Of a stretch of DNA of 64,000 nt, positions 1 through 9,230 are shown piece by piece. The notes below the pieces were generated by a model, which was given only the letters and a program-made list of their open reading frames with translations, searched no databases and was not told the DNA's origin. Where the stretch lies: the NCBI GenBank assembly GCA_903882745.1, contig CAIRYG010000010.1:1-64000 (forward strand). The letters are read 5' to 3'. The stretch's first letter is position 1. Each line of letters starts with the position of its first letter. Source of the stretch: an uncultured Gemmatimonadota bacterium. Lineage in GTDB: Bacteria > Gemmatimonadota > Gemmatimonadetes > Gemmatimonadales > Gemmatimonadaceae. The translations under genes were made by a program, and so were the position numbers.

Positions 1-62
1 AGCGCCGAGGCCGCAAGCGGCAACAGGGCGAATGAAACGAGAAACTTCTTGGTCCGGCTCAT
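1..62 (-). CDS. Partial exported protein (N-terminus only)
   Basis: A minus-strand reading frame starts with ATG at 62 and runs off the left edge. The visible 20 residues read MSRTKKFLVSFALLPLAASA: a basic n-region, a hydrophobic core and an Ala-x-Ala-like end, so a Sec signal peptide is likely. A purine-rich GGGAGG lies about six bases upstream of the ATG and supports the start. It follows the exported protein at 152-670 on the same strand after about 90 bases, so the two may be co-transcribed. Function cannot be judged from this fragment. Confidence 0.6.
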   Translation of the reverse strand, partial: MSRTKKFLVSFALLPLAASA

Positions 63-151
63 GGTATCCCTCCCAGTGGGTATTGAGACCCTCAGTGGTC
101 TCATTGGTCAGTATCGACGGGGTTCTGAAAAACTTTAGCGGTCGTTTACGC

Positions 152-670
152 CTAGCAGTTATTCGACGAGTTTACGCAGTACTGCACGCTGACATTCATC
201 AGCGTCGGACTCGCCGCCGTCGTCGCTGAGAGTGTGTAGGTGAGCGTGTAAGCGTTGTTAGACGGAAGCTGCGAGGTCAAAATGTCTTGGTAGCTCGTGG
301 TCAGTGTGACGGAACCTGAAGACGAGTTCAAAGGGCCAACAGCCGCCGATACGGTGACAGTCACCCCTGATGGCAGCGAGGTCAGCAGCTTCGCTCGCAC
401 CTTGAGGCCTGTAAAGTAGGCGGCCGTCCCTGTCAGGAGATACGTCGACGACGTATTCGTGACGGGAGTCGGTTGAGCCCCTGCAATGGCCGAGCTCACA
501 ACCATTGACGGACTTCCGGCGAGCGTGACAGCAGTCTGCGCCCGCGCGACAAACGCCGAGGATCCCAGCAAGACCATACCGCACACGACAGTCCTCAAAA
601 CACGCAAAATGCGCGCTTCGAAGACTGTCCCGCGCAAGGCAGCGGGGCGGAGAGCCGGTGCAAGGTTCAC
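152..670 (-). CDS. Exported hypothetical protein, Ser/Thr-rich
   Basis: Up to 172 residues from a GTG at 670. A TTG at 607 would give a cleaner signal peptide (hydrophobic core, cleavage after FVARA), so the true start is uncertain. The mature part is rich in Ser, Thr, Val and Ala, lacks membrane segments, and ends with two cysteines (YC and NNC) that could form a disulfide. This composition resembles secreted beta-sandwich or fimbrial-type subunits, but I recognise no family. It lies upstream of another exported protein on the same strand, which is compatible with a small secretion or surface-structure locus continuing to the left. Confidence 0.55.
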   Translation of the reverse strand: MNLAPALRPAALRGTVFEARILRVLRTVVCGMVLLGSSAFVARAQTAVTLAGSPSMVVSSAIAGAQPTPVTNTSSTYLLTGTAAYFTGLKVRAKLLTSLPSGVTVTVSAAVGPLNSSSGSVTLTTSYQDILTSQLPSNNAYTLTYTLSATTAASPTLMNVSVQYCVNSSNNC

Positions 671-736
671 AACGGTTATTATCGGCGGGATCCTGCCAGA
701 GCTTTAGCCACGATGGGAACAGTTCCCCAAAGGCAT

Positions 737-770
737 CCGGGCGGCACCGACGTTCGTCGATGCCGCCCGG
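737..770 (-). terminator. Hairpin downstream of tldD
   Basis: A perfect 10-bp stem (CCGGGCGGCA paired with TGCCGCCCGG) closes a 14-base loop about 60 bases after the tldD stop. On the minus strand the stem is followed only by a weak T-run, so it may be a Rho-assisted terminator or an mRNA 3'-end stabiliser. Confidence 0.5.
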
Positions 771-829
771 CTACACTGCCCCTCCCCACGCCGCCTTCTA
801 TATAGAAAGCACGCGCTTGAACGCGAAGA

Positions 830-2554
830 TCAATCGAACGCCGCGCCCACCAACATCTTGCGGATCAACAACCAGGGCGAGCCATGGCTAATCGAGTTGG
901 TCTGCGTGGGCTGCCCCTTGGCATCGCCACCGGTCCCAAACTTCTGGTACTCCTTGGGTCCCGTAATACCGTCGAGGTTCGCCCAGAAATCGGTCGTGAT
1001 CGCGTTGTACGTCACATCCGTGACCATTCGCGTGATCTTACCGTTCTTGATCTCCCAGAACATGTGGCCGCCAAACTGGCCATTATACCGCTGCTGGTCA
1101 ATCGAGTAGCTGCCGCGCCCATCGATCATGACGCCGTTCTTCACGTCGCCAATGAGCTCGTCGCGACTCGGCGAGTTCACCGGCCCCGGCTCCAAATGCA
1201 CATTCGGCATGCGGAGGAAGGGATAATCGCGCCACGAGTTGGCGAACGTGCAGCCGCGGCTGAAGTTCTCGCCAATGAGGTGCGACGTCTCACGGTTCGT
1301 CGACAAACCAACCAGCACCCCCTCGCGGATAATCGGCCACTTCATCGACTTCACACCATCATCGTCATAGCCGGTGGCACCAAGGCCGTTGTCGGTCTTG
1401 TCGGCGGTGACGTTCATGTGTTTGGATCCGTACTTGAGCTTGCCGAGGTCCGACGTCTTTACGAAGCTCGTGCCCGCGTAGTTCGCCTCGTAGCCCATGA
1501 TGCGATCGAGCTCGGTGGCGTGCGCCACGATCTCGTGAATTGTGAGCATCGCGTGCGACGGCGACAAAATCAGGTCACGGAGCCCGCTCGAGCCGAGTGG
1601 CTTGGCGGTGCAGAACTCGACGGCTTCGCCAGCCACCCGTTCGGCGGACGAAAGCAAATCGGAGTTCTCGGCCACTTCCCAACCACCGCACGACGCGACC
1701 CCAGGGTACTGCCGAGTACGGGTTACATCGCCAACTTTGGCGGTGACACTCAGCGTCGGGGTGCAGGTGTGGAGTTCTTGCTCAATGTACGAGCCTTCAC
1801 TTGACGCAAAGTACCGCCACTCATAGCCGTGCTGCGCTGAGACGTTCACCGCGGTCACGCCCTTCACCGATGCGGCCTTATCGACAATCGCCTGCGCCCA
1901 CGCCTGCTTGTCGGCAACCGACACCGACATCGGCGGCTTGGTCATCGGGGTGACGTAGTTGTCGATGTACTTGGGGACCGGGGCGAGCTTAAGGTCGGTC
2001 TTCTTGGCAATCGCGGAGGCACGGGCCACTTCGACCGCCACGCGCGTGATGCGACGGATTTCGTCTTCGGTCACAATCGGGCTTGAGGCAAAGCCCCACA
2101 CGCCGCTGTGTACGACACGCACGCCGAAGCCCGCGGGCTGACGATTCGCCTCGGTGGGAATCTCGCGGAGCTGTGCGCCCCCGCGACCACCGCGACCGCC
2201 ACCACCTCCCCCGCCGCCGCCACCACCGCCGGCTCGGCCACCCGCACCGCCACCGCCGCCGCCGCCGCGTCCGCCACGTCCGCCAGCTCCACCACCAGCG
2301 GGAGCATCAGCGCGATAGTTGACCGTCGCACCTGGCGGGGTTGCCGTCAGGGTGAAGCGCACGTCGGCATAGCTCGCACCGGCGATCTTGGCTTCGCCGA
2401 GTACGATGTCGGCGAGCCCTTTGAACTTGGACTCCATGACCCGCCCCTTGGGCGAGGTCGCAATGATTTCAGCTACGAGATCATTGGAGTAAAACGAGAG
2501 CGCGGCACCAGTGACGCCGAGGCCCTTGAGGAAATCACGACGCGAAGAGCTCAT
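830..2554 (-). CDS. tldD: TldD-family metalloprotease with Tat signal
   Basis: 574 residues. The TldD/PmbA family forms zinc-dependent TldD-TldE heterodimers that degrade small peptides and mature microcin or PQQ precursors. The metal motif HEIVAH is at residues 340-345, so the catalytic subunit looks intact. The N-terminus MSSSRRDFLKGLGVTGAALS has the twin-arginine pattern RRDFLK followed by a hydrophobic stretch, which suggests Tat export; classical TldD is cytosolic. Residues about 86-127 form an almost pure Gly/Arg low-complexity insert. The gene follows tldE by 27 bases and is probably the last gene of the MoxR/Bat-type operon. Family assignment is firm; location and substrate are inferred. 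Confidence 0.92.
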   Translation of the reverse strand: MSSSRRDFLKGLGVTGAALSFYSNDLVAEIIATSPKGRVMESKFKGLADIVLGEAKIAGASYADVRFTLTATPPGATVNYRADAPAGGGAGGRGGRGGGGGGGAGGRAGGGGGGGGGGGGRGGRGGAQLREIPTEANRQPAGFGVRVVHSGVWGFASSPIVTEDEIRRITRVAVEVARASAIAKKTDLKLAPVPKYIDNYVTPMTKPPMSVSVADKQAWAQAIVDKAASVKGVTAVNVSAQHGYEWRYFASSEGSYIEQELHTCTPTLSVTAKVGDVTRTRQYPGVASCGGWEVAENSDLLSSAERVAGEAVEFCTAKPLGSSGLRDLILSPSHAMLTIHEIVAHATELDRIMGYEANYAGTSFVKTSDLGKLKYGSKHMNVTADKTDNGLGATGYDDDGVKSMKWPIIREGVLVGLSTNRETSHLIGENFSRGCTFANSWRDYPFLRMPNVHLEPGPVNSPSRDELIGDVKNGVMIDGRGSYSIDQQRYNGQFGGHMFWEIKNGKITRMVTDVTYNAITTDFWANLDGITGPKEYQKFGTGGDAKGQPTQTNSISHGSPWLLIRKMLVGAAFD

Positions 2555-2581
2555 GAGGGATGTCCGTTGGGTAGGTTCGGG

Positions 2582-4012
2582 TCAGACCGCGGGAGAAACA
2601 GAAGTCATATAGAACTCTTCAATGCGCACCGGTGGGACCAGAGCAGCGTTGCCGCCGCCAAAGGCCTCGCCCATGTCCATGGGGACAGGCTTACCGACGA
2701 GCGTAAGATTGTTGTAGCCAACGAGCGGCGACATGTTCCAGCGGAAGTTCTGAACGGGGCCAACAATTTCGCCGTTCTCGATCAGGAAGAGACCGTCGCG
2801 CGTCATGCCAGTGTTCAGCAGGGGCTGATCTTGTGACGGCACACCTCGGATATACCAGAAGCTGGTCACGAGCAGTCCGCGACGGGTCTTCTTGATCATT
2901 TCCTCAAGGGTCATCTCCGAGCCGCCCATAACGAGTGACTGGTTGGTGCTCGCACTCTGGCCGGCGCCCATCGCCTTGAGCACGCCATTCTCGATCCAGG
3001 TGACCGGTTTGGCGGGCTTGTTGTCCTGCATGATTGTCGACTGACGCAGCGTGCCGTTGCCGATGTCGGACTTCAGGTTGAAGAGATCACTGAAGATTTT
3101 GTCGCCGATTTTCTTTTTGGCCATGAACTCCTGCGGGCCGCCAATGCCGCCGCCGAGTCCACCGCCGCCTCCGCCACCACCTGGCGGCCCGCCGGCGGCC
3201 AGGGCCGCTGCGTCAGGAGGCGCACCGCCGGCACCGCCGGCACCTCCCGGGAAGCCGCCGCCACCGAACCCACCACCGCCGAAGATGTTGGTCATCAGCG
3301 AGAGGAATCGGGCGTTCGCGCGCGGCTCGAGGATGACCGTGTAGCGGCCCGGCTCGAGCGCCTTTGCCTTGCGGCTCTTGAGCGCCTTATCCGACGCGAC
3401 GTTGGTCAGGGCCGTGGCGTCAATGTTTCGCGGATCGCGGATACCGGTGGTGCCAGCCCAGCCGGAGCCTGTGCCGTCTGGCGTCCGGCAGGTCAGCACG
3501 AAGCCGGACTCCGCGGTGCGATAATACGCGAACAAGCCCTTGGAGTTCGCGTTGCAGGTCGCAATGTCGCTCTTGGGGATGAAGCCTGCGCCCAGCACGC
3601 CCTTTTTGGCCGCGATGTCGAGGCTGTCCTTCACCATCCGGGCCCGTTCAGCTGGGCCGTTCCGGATCATGTCGGCGCTGGCGCCATCGATCGGGATGTA
3701 TTCCTGCGCCCCGAGCAGCTCGGGGAGATTGGGAATGTCCATCCCTTTTGCGGCTTCAGCGGTGGCCTCGTCGACCATCTTCTGGAGGCCTGCGTCGGTG
3801 AAATCCCGCGTGCTGGCCGAGCCCGTCTTTTGTCCGACGCGCACCGTCGCGGTGACGTTGCGGTCGTACTGGACCAGGTTGGTCGTGATGGTCGAGTTGG
3901 CCCAACGGGTGCCGGAGCGCTCGCTGGCGGTCAGGTTGATCTCGACGGCGTCGGCCTTGGCCATGTTGATGACCTTATCGACGATCGCCTTGCTCTCTTC
4001 GCGTGTGATCAT
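2582..4012 (-). CDS. tldE: TldE/PmbA-family protein
   Basis: 476 residues from the ATG at 4012 (MITREESKAIVDKV). A longer frame to 4186 overlaps the previous gene by about 100 bases and adds nothing family-like, so I reject that start. The protein matches the PmbA/TldE fold (N-terminal domain, central and C-terminal beta-rich domains) and lacks the HExxxH motif, as expected for the non-catalytic subunit of a TldD-TldE pair. No signal peptide is visible, unlike its partner. A Gly/Pro/Ala-rich insert covers residues about 245-292. It sits 76 bases after the preceding membrane-protein gene and 27 bases before tldD. Confidence 0.88.
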   Translation of the reverse strand: MITREESKAIVDKVINMAKADAVEINLTASERSGTRWANSTITTNLVQYDRNVTATVRVGQKTGSASTRDFTDAGLQKMVDEATAEAAKGMDIPNLPELLGAQEYIPIDGASADMIRNGPAERARMVKDSLDIAAKKGVLGAGFIPKSDIATCNANSKGLFAYYRTAESGFVLTCRTPDGTGSGWAGTTGIRDPRNIDATALTNVASDKALKSRKAKALEPGRYTVILEPRANARFLSLMTNIFGGGGFGGGGFPGGAGGAGGAPPDAAALAAGGPPGGGGGGGGLGGGIGGPQEFMAKKKIGDKIFSDLFNLKSDIGNGTLRQSTIMQDNKPAKPVTWIENGVLKAMGAGQSASTNQSLVMGGSEMTLEEMIKKTRRGLLVTSFWYIRGVPSQDQPLLNTGMTRDGLFLIENGEIVGPVQNFRWNMSPLVGYNNLTLVGKPVPMDMGEAFGGGNAALVPPVRIEEFYMTSVSPAV

Positions 4013-4088
4013 GAGTGGGCGTGGGGCGTGAAGGAAACTCGCACGGACTCCTGCAATAATGCGCTTAAGTACAGCCTTTCGTTGAGGG

Positions 4089-5861
4089 CTAGGCCAATCC
4101 GGAGCGACGGCGGGACCACCACTCAAAGCCCAGCAGCAGGGCGAGCGGGACCATCCACCAGGGGGAACGCATCGGGTGAGTCTCACCGCGACGGGCTTTG
4201 CGCTGCATCACGCGAGCGAGCCGCCCTGGGAGGCTGGCGAATTCCCGCTCGGACAGCGTCTCTCCCCCCGTAGCGGCGGCGAGGCGCCTAAGCAGCGCGG
4301 CGTCATCGCCGGCCGGTGCCCGGTTCGTGGGGGCGACTCCCAGTGCGGCGGAATCGGTGGTTCCGGAGCCCGTGACCCGCACGAGGTAGTTCCCGGTGTG
4401 AGCCGGCGCGCGGAAGTCGCCCTCAATAAGCCCCCGCCGCGAGGACGCCCGTAGGGCGAGCGCGGCTCCTGCCCCACCCTGTTCGGTCACGAGCTGCGCT
4501 GAGATTGGCGATCGCGCAGCCGACCCTCCGCCGAGAATGACCGCGCGATCCTCAATCCGGACCCGCACCGCGTCGCCCGGGCGCACCGCACTGGGCGACA
4601 CGGTCACACGGAGCGCGGGGAGAGCCGACGAGGCCGCCTGCCCGACCAGCCCCTGCCAGAACTGGGAGAACCGGGTACCGGGCACGGCACGAGCCTTCCA
4701 CGTGTCGGTCGCTCCGCTCACAAACAGGCGGCCGCCACCAACTGGGACTGACCATATTGCCGGGATCGAACGAGCCGGGCTCGACTTCTGCGCCGATACC
4801 GTGACTGCCGCGAGCACCTCTGCGCCCGGCGGGAGTACGCTCGGCCAGACAAAATCCCCGCCCGCGACCACAGTACTCGACTGTGTCCCACGAAGATGCA
4901 CCGGAACGGCGGTCGCGAGCGATCGGTGCTGCCACGCGCCGGAGTACCCCACGAGACGATCCAGCGCAGCGGGCGGCGCCTGCTCCAAGAGCACCACGAC
5001 ACTCCCGCCGCGCGAGCGCATAAAATGTTCAACACCCGAGAGCTCAGCAGCGGTGAGCGCTTCAGGTGCACTGAGCACCACCACGTCGTACGGCGCCAGC
5101 GCAGCGGCCTGCTCCAATCGCGCTGGGGGAACACCTGCGTCGCGTGTAATGCCACGCGACGTGACGGTGCGACTCACCACATTCAGGCGGGCATCCTGCT
5201 CGAGGACGCGGCGCACAAAGGTAGAGCCCCAACCCGGATGCGGCTCGTACACGAGCGCCTTCCAACGGGCATCACGCGCGAGCGTTGACAGATCAGCAAT
5301 CGCCGGTTCGCCGGTTCTTGCGCCGACTTCAACGCGCAGGCTCTGAACGCCCGGCTCGAGCGGCACGATACCAAGGCCTACGAGTGCTGTTGCATCCGCA
5401 GTTCCCTGCGCGTCGACTCGGTCGGTGGCCACGCCAGTACTCCGTAACAGCGCAGTAGCGGAATTTCCCGGCGGCAATCCTTGAACCACCACCTCGACCG
5501 GCGTTCGCCCCGCCGTAAGAACGTCGTGGCTGGTTTCGATGGCTCGCACCGCAATGCTTGGCGCGTTCTCTACGACGAACAGCGGCGCGGCGCTCTGCTC
5601 AAGCTGCGGCACGAGTGCGCGGCCCACATACACGACGGCATCAGCACTGGTGAACGGAGCCTCCACGACGCGCACGACACTGTGTAATACGTTGCGGACG
5701 TCGCTCGCTGCCACGCTATCGGCCGTGCGCGACCCCTGCACCACCGCGACGACTGCGGCATCGTACCTCAGCACACTGATCGCGGGATCCACAATCGCCA
5801 GAAGCACGATGCCAACTGCCGCGCCTCGCGCCACACGACGCACCGTCGATGCGTGGATCAC
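4089..5861 (-). CDS. Bat-operon membrane protein, GATase-like lumenal domain
   Basis: 590 residues. There is one hydrophobic segment near the N-terminus (about 13-32) and another near the C-terminus (PWWMVPLALLLGFEWW) followed by a basic tail. The large region between them is probably periplasmic. The middle part (YDVVVLSAPEALT, then a Gly-rich VVVLL strand) resembles the class-I glutamine-amidotransferase-like fold often found in large proteins of MoxR/BatA clusters. No catalytic Cys-His-Glu triad is evident. Its ATG overlaps the stop of the upstream gene by 4 bases, so it belongs to the same operon. The precise function is unknown. Confidence 0.7.
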   Translation of the reverse strand: MIHASTVRRVARGAAVGIVLLAIVDPAISVLRYDAAVVAVVQGSRTADSVAASDVRNVLHSVVRVVEAPFTSADAVVYVGRALVPQLEQSAAPLFVVENAPSIAVRAIETSHDVLTAGRTPVEVVVQGLPPGNSATALLRSTGVATDRVDAQGTADATALVGLGIVPLEPGVQSLRVEVGARTGEPAIADLSTLARDARWKALVYEPHPGWGSTFVRRVLEQDARLNVVSRTVTSRGITRDAGVPPARLEQAAALAPYDVVVLSAPEALTAAELSGVEHFMRSRGGSVVVLLEQAPPAALDRLVGYSGAWQHRSLATAVPVHLRGTQSSTVVAGGDFVWPSVLPPGAEVLAAVTVSAQKSSPARSIPAIWSVPVGGGRLFVSGATDTWKARAVPGTRFSQFWQGLVGQAASSALPALRVTVSPSAVRPGDAVRVRIEDRAVILGGGSAARSPISAQLVTEQGGAGAALALRASSRRGLIEGDFRAPAHTGNYLVRVTGSGTTDSAALGVAPTNRAPAGDDAALLRRLAAATGGETLSEREFASLPGRLARVMQRKARRGETHPMRSPWWMVPLALLLGFEWWSRRRSGLA

Positions 5862-7927
5862 GGGCGACCAGCCGGCTTCACACGCACACGCGCGTCCAGC
5901 ACCGACCCCGCGATCGCCGCATCAGCGGAGGTCGCTCCACCGCCGGAGGTTGCGGTGGCCTCGCGAATCAGGCGCTGCACGGCGAGCGCCCCTTCGTCGA
6001 GCGCTTGCTGGCCGGCCGCGAACTGCTTGCTGCGGATCGCCGTAGCGGCAGCGGTCCACTGCTGTGACGCACGCTGCAATAACGGCTGTGACGGGCCAAG
6101 CCTGAGCGCGCGTTCGGCGAGCTCCATCAGCACAGTGCTGCTCGACGGCAGCTGCACCGATAGCCGCTGCACGTCGCGTAAGAGCGCGAGAGCGGCGCGC
6201 GCATCGCCTGGCAACGATGGAGCAGCCACGGAATGCACCGACCGCGCGGCGTCGCTCAGCGCGCCTCCGAGGCGACGCGTGAGATCCAGGCGTTCATGAT
6301 CGGCAAGCGCCCGCAAAATGATTCGGCTGTGCGAGAAGGCAACTTCCAGCTGTTTGAGCGCGGTTTTCTCGTGGGTGAGCGCTGAGGCCACGTCAACAGC
6401 CGTCAGATCAGCGGCGGCACGACTCATGTTGCGGATCGCGCCGAGCAGTGCGACTCGTCCGCGATTGACCATGCGCCCAGCCGCGAGCTCGTCTTCTCCC
6501 GCGGCCTCGGCTTCTTCATTCAGGTCGGTCATCGAAGCATCGTCGACCTGAGGCGCGTCTTCCATTTCGCCGCCCATCATAAACACAAACTCGGCGCGCA
6601 CTCGCCGCTGCTCGACCGCGATCTCCGCCGCGGCATTCGCAAACGAATCCGAGGCCATTTTCGACTTTGCGGCGAGCAGCCGCTCGGTTTTGAGGATCAC
6701 CATCTGCTCGCTCAATGCATAGCGCTCCTGCTCCGGATCGAGTGCAAATCCCGCCGCCGCAACACCTCCGGGAGATGTCACCTCGGCAATCAGCGCATCG
6801 GATTCAACCGGGAGTGCACCCGGACGTTGATCGGAGGCCAAGGCGCGGTAGACCACCATGTCACCGGCGTCGAGCTTTAGTGGAGTGAGATCCCACTGCG
6901 CGCGCCCTTCCCACTCGCGACCGTTGCGCCGTGTGAGTACAAGGGGAACCTCGCCCTCCGTGAAGGTGAACCGTTCTCCTGAGCCGGAAACGCGCGTGTA
7001 CCGGAGCGTGAGCGCCTGTAGTGCGATGTCGTCGGTGGCGCGGATGGTGAGTCCGATGGATTGGCGGCCATTCGGCAACAGCAGGTCACGGCCAGGGGCG
7101 GCGATTGTCACGCGGGGCGCACTGTCGATGCTGACAGCGACCGGAATCAGATGAACGCTCTGTTCACTCGCTGCGGCGCCAAGGGTGCGGTACGACAGGA
7201 ATCCGTCTGAGTCGGCGACCACCTGGGCGGTGAAGGCGGCGCTGGTGCCACGGCGCACGACCTGAACCGCGGCTGCGGTTCGGAGCTCGAGTGAATCGCC
7301 CGGTGCGGACACGAGCACCGTAAGGGTGCTGCCGCGCATGACGGTGAGCCGCGTCGGGTTTTGGACCGTCTCGTCGCTTCTCTTGAGATACTTGGGTGGA
7401 CTGACTCGCACTGTGACCGCGGCGTCCGCGCCGCGCAGCAGTAGGCCCGCGCCGCCGGCACTGCCGCGCCATACGGCGCTGGTCACCAGCATCATCAGCG
7501 CAACGCCGAGTGCGGTGACGGCTCTCGTTGCTGGAACCACGCGAGCTGCGGAAATCGCGTCAATACGCTGGCCCGCCGAGGCGAAAATCTGTTCGAGCAC
7601 TGCGTGAGGGGGGGTCGGCGCGTGCATCCGCAGCAACTCTTCGGCGGTGACGACGACATTTCTCGCCGACGGATCCAACTGTTCTATCCGTAGCGCGATG
7701 ATGCCGCGGCCCGGCGTTCGCCACCTCATCCAGGCAGCGCCACATACGACGGAGGCAATGCACGCCACAACGGCGGGGATCACCCCGCCCCAGAACGTGA
7801 CTGGCGCCGCAACGAAGAGCCCACCAGCGAGCCCTTCGCAAAAAGCCACCCGTTGAGCGCGCCGATGGAGCGCCGCAAACCGGTCGGCAATCCGGACCGC
7901 GTCAGCGCTCGCCATCACGACCTCCAA
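5858..7927 (-). CDS. DUF4175-like membrane protein of the Bat operon
   Basis: 689 residues; an alternative ATG lies four codons in, at 7915. The N-terminal 60 residues hold two hydrophobic segments, then another (VTALGVALMMLVTSAVW) near residue 150. A long soluble region follows with beta-sandwich-like stretches, then an acidic patch (GGEMEDAPQVDDASMTDLNE) and helical, Ala-rich segments. This layout matches DUF4175-type proteins found next to BatA and DUF58. It overlaps both neighbours, which points to translational coupling. The role is probably structural in a membrane complex driven by the MoxR ATPase, but this is inferred from context. Confidence 0.65.
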   Translation of the reverse strand: MEVVMASADAVRIADRFAALHRRAQRVAFCEGLAGGLFVAAPVTFWGGVIPAVVACIASVVCGAAWMRWRTPGRGIIALRIEQLDPSARNVVVTAEELLRMHAPTPPHAVLEQIFASAGQRIDAISAARVVPATRAVTALGVALMMLVTSAVWRGSAGGAGLLLRGADAAVTVRVSPPKYLKRSDETVQNPTRLTVMRGSTLTVLVSAPGDSLELRTAAAVQVVRRGTSAAFTAQVVADSDGFLSYRTLGAAASEQSVHLIPVAVSIDSAPRVTIAAPGRDLLLPNGRQSIGLTIRATDDIALQALTLRYTRVSGSGERFTFTEGEVPLVLTRRNGREWEGRAQWDLTPLKLDAGDMVVYRALASDQRPGALPVESDALIAEVTSPGGVAAAGFALDPEQERYALSEQMVILKTERLLAAKSKMASDSFANAAAEIAVEQRRVRAEFVFMMGGEMEDAPQVDDASMTDLNEEAEAAGEDELAAGRMVNRGRVALLGAIRNMSRAAADLTAVDVASALTHEKTALKQLEVAFSHSRIILRALADHERLDLTRRLGGALSDAARSVHSVAAPSLPGDARAALALLRDVQRLSVQLPSSSTVLMELAERALRLGPSQPLLQRASQQWTAAATAIRSKQFAAGQQALDEGALAVQRLIREATATSGGGATSADAAIAGSVLDARVRVKPAGRP

Positions 7928-9230
7928 GCCCTACGATTGCGTCTGAGATTCGCCGACGAACAAACCACTCAGCTGCCAGCAACAGTAGCACCGCGCACCA
8001 AAGCAGCCGAGCGAGCGATGCACCCGCGTCGGCGGTGGCTGGACGCGTAGCCGCACTCACCGGAGCGGCAGGGGTACGATTCCAGCTCTGGAGCACAGAA
8101 TCCGCGAGAACCGGAGCGCCGATCGCGGACTCACGCGGCGCGATCGCTTCTACAACCGCCGCAACGACATGAGCGACCACCGGCGAACGTGCGGGAAGAG
8201 TGCTGAACAGCAACAGCCGCGGCCCCGCCGTGACCGAGTCTTCCATCGCCCAGAGGGCGACCGAACCTTCGCGTGTCCGGGCAACGGCCACCGCCGAGGC
8301 GGGCACGGCCACGCTCACCCGTTCTGTGCCCTGACCACTCGCAGCAACCGCTGGTGCTGAGACGTCCACGTCGAAAGGGAGCGCAAACGATTCTCGCGTA
8401 AGACGCGCCGCAAGCGCGACAATCGATGGCGATGTGATGGCCCGTGCTGACCGGAGCAACTCCGTACGACCGTCGGCCCCACTGAGCACGACCGCCGCTC
8501 GAACGGAGCCACCCGATTGATCTGCGGCTACGCTCCGAGCGACCACTTTAAGCACGGCGTCTCGAACGTCAGCGTCTTGCGGTGCCGCGATGAGATCGAC
8601 GGAAAGCGCAGCTGGAGCTGGCGATGCCCTCCACGAGACGCTCGGGGCGCCGACATTCGTGGAGGCTGTGCCTGCCGATCCAATTCTGACAGTTCGCACA
8701 CCAATCGAAGACGCGACCAGCTCGGGCAGATTCGCCGGATATCGCTCGCTCGCAAAGTCAGAGACAATCACGATGTCTGCGAAACCGGGCTCGTGCGCGA
8801 GCCAGCTCGCGGCGCCCTGCAGCTCCCCGGCGGGGTCATTGGACGTGACGAGCAGAGCGGTGTTCGCGGAATCAACGAGTGCCTGCGCAACAGCACGCGC
8901 TCCACCAGGATTCTCGCGGTATCCGACTCCGGACGTATCCAAGAGAACCACGCGAGCCACACGCGACGCAGCATCTCCTGAGACCGCGGCTTGCCTACGA
9001 TAGGGCCGAGCCAAGGCGACAACGGCGGCCGCGAGTACCGCGCACCGCACCGCGAGCAACAGCGGATCATGAATCCGCGACCAGCGCGTGGGGAGCAATC
9101 GCGACGCCGCGATGAAACGCAGCGTCGGGAAGGCTCGGCGAGTTGCCGGATCTTTCCCGAGCAGATGGATAATTACGGGCAGCGCAACCAGGAGCAGACC
9201 CGTAAGTGCGCCGGCACTGCCCCAGCTCAA
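7902..9230 (-). CDS. BatA-like aerotolerance protein
   Basis: 442 residues. The N-terminal region (LLLVALPVIIHLL, then FPTLRFIAASR and a second hydrophobic helix ending VALARPY) is the hallmark of the BatA N-terminal domain (PF07584). A central VWA-like/Rossmann region follows, but without a clear DxSxS metal site, and a C-terminal hydrophobic helix with a basic tail (AAEWFVRRR). The Bat proteins are inner-membrane proteins linked to envelope stress and aerotolerance. Its start overlaps the end of the DUF58 gene by 4 bases, and its end overlaps the DUF4175-like gene. Confidence 0.8.
   Translation of the reverse strand: MSWGSAGALTGLLLVALPVIIHLLGKDPATRRAFPTLRFIAASRLLPTRWSRIHDPLLLAVRCAVLAAAVVALARPYRRQAAVSGDAASRVARVVLLDTSGVGYRENPGGARAVAQALVDSANTALLVTSNDPAGELQGAASWLAHEPGFADIVIVSDFASERYPANLPELVASSIGVRTVRIGSAGTASTNVGAPSVSWRASPAPAALSVDLIAAPQDADVRDAVLKVVARSVAADQSGGSVRAAVVLSGADGRTELLRSARAITSPSIVALAARLTRESFALPFDVDVSAPAVAASGQGTERVSVAVPASAVAVARTREGSVALWAMEDSVTAGPRLLLFSTLPARSPVVAHVVAAVVEAIAPRESAIGAPVLADSVLQSWNRTPAAPVSAATRPATADAGASLARLLWCAVLLLLAAEWFVRRRISDAIVGLGGRDGER

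Noticed and set aside
4013-4186. N-terminal extension of tldE
   Set aside because: It lies largely inside the preceding gene and encodes Arg/Pro-rich sequence unrelated to the PmbA/TldE family.
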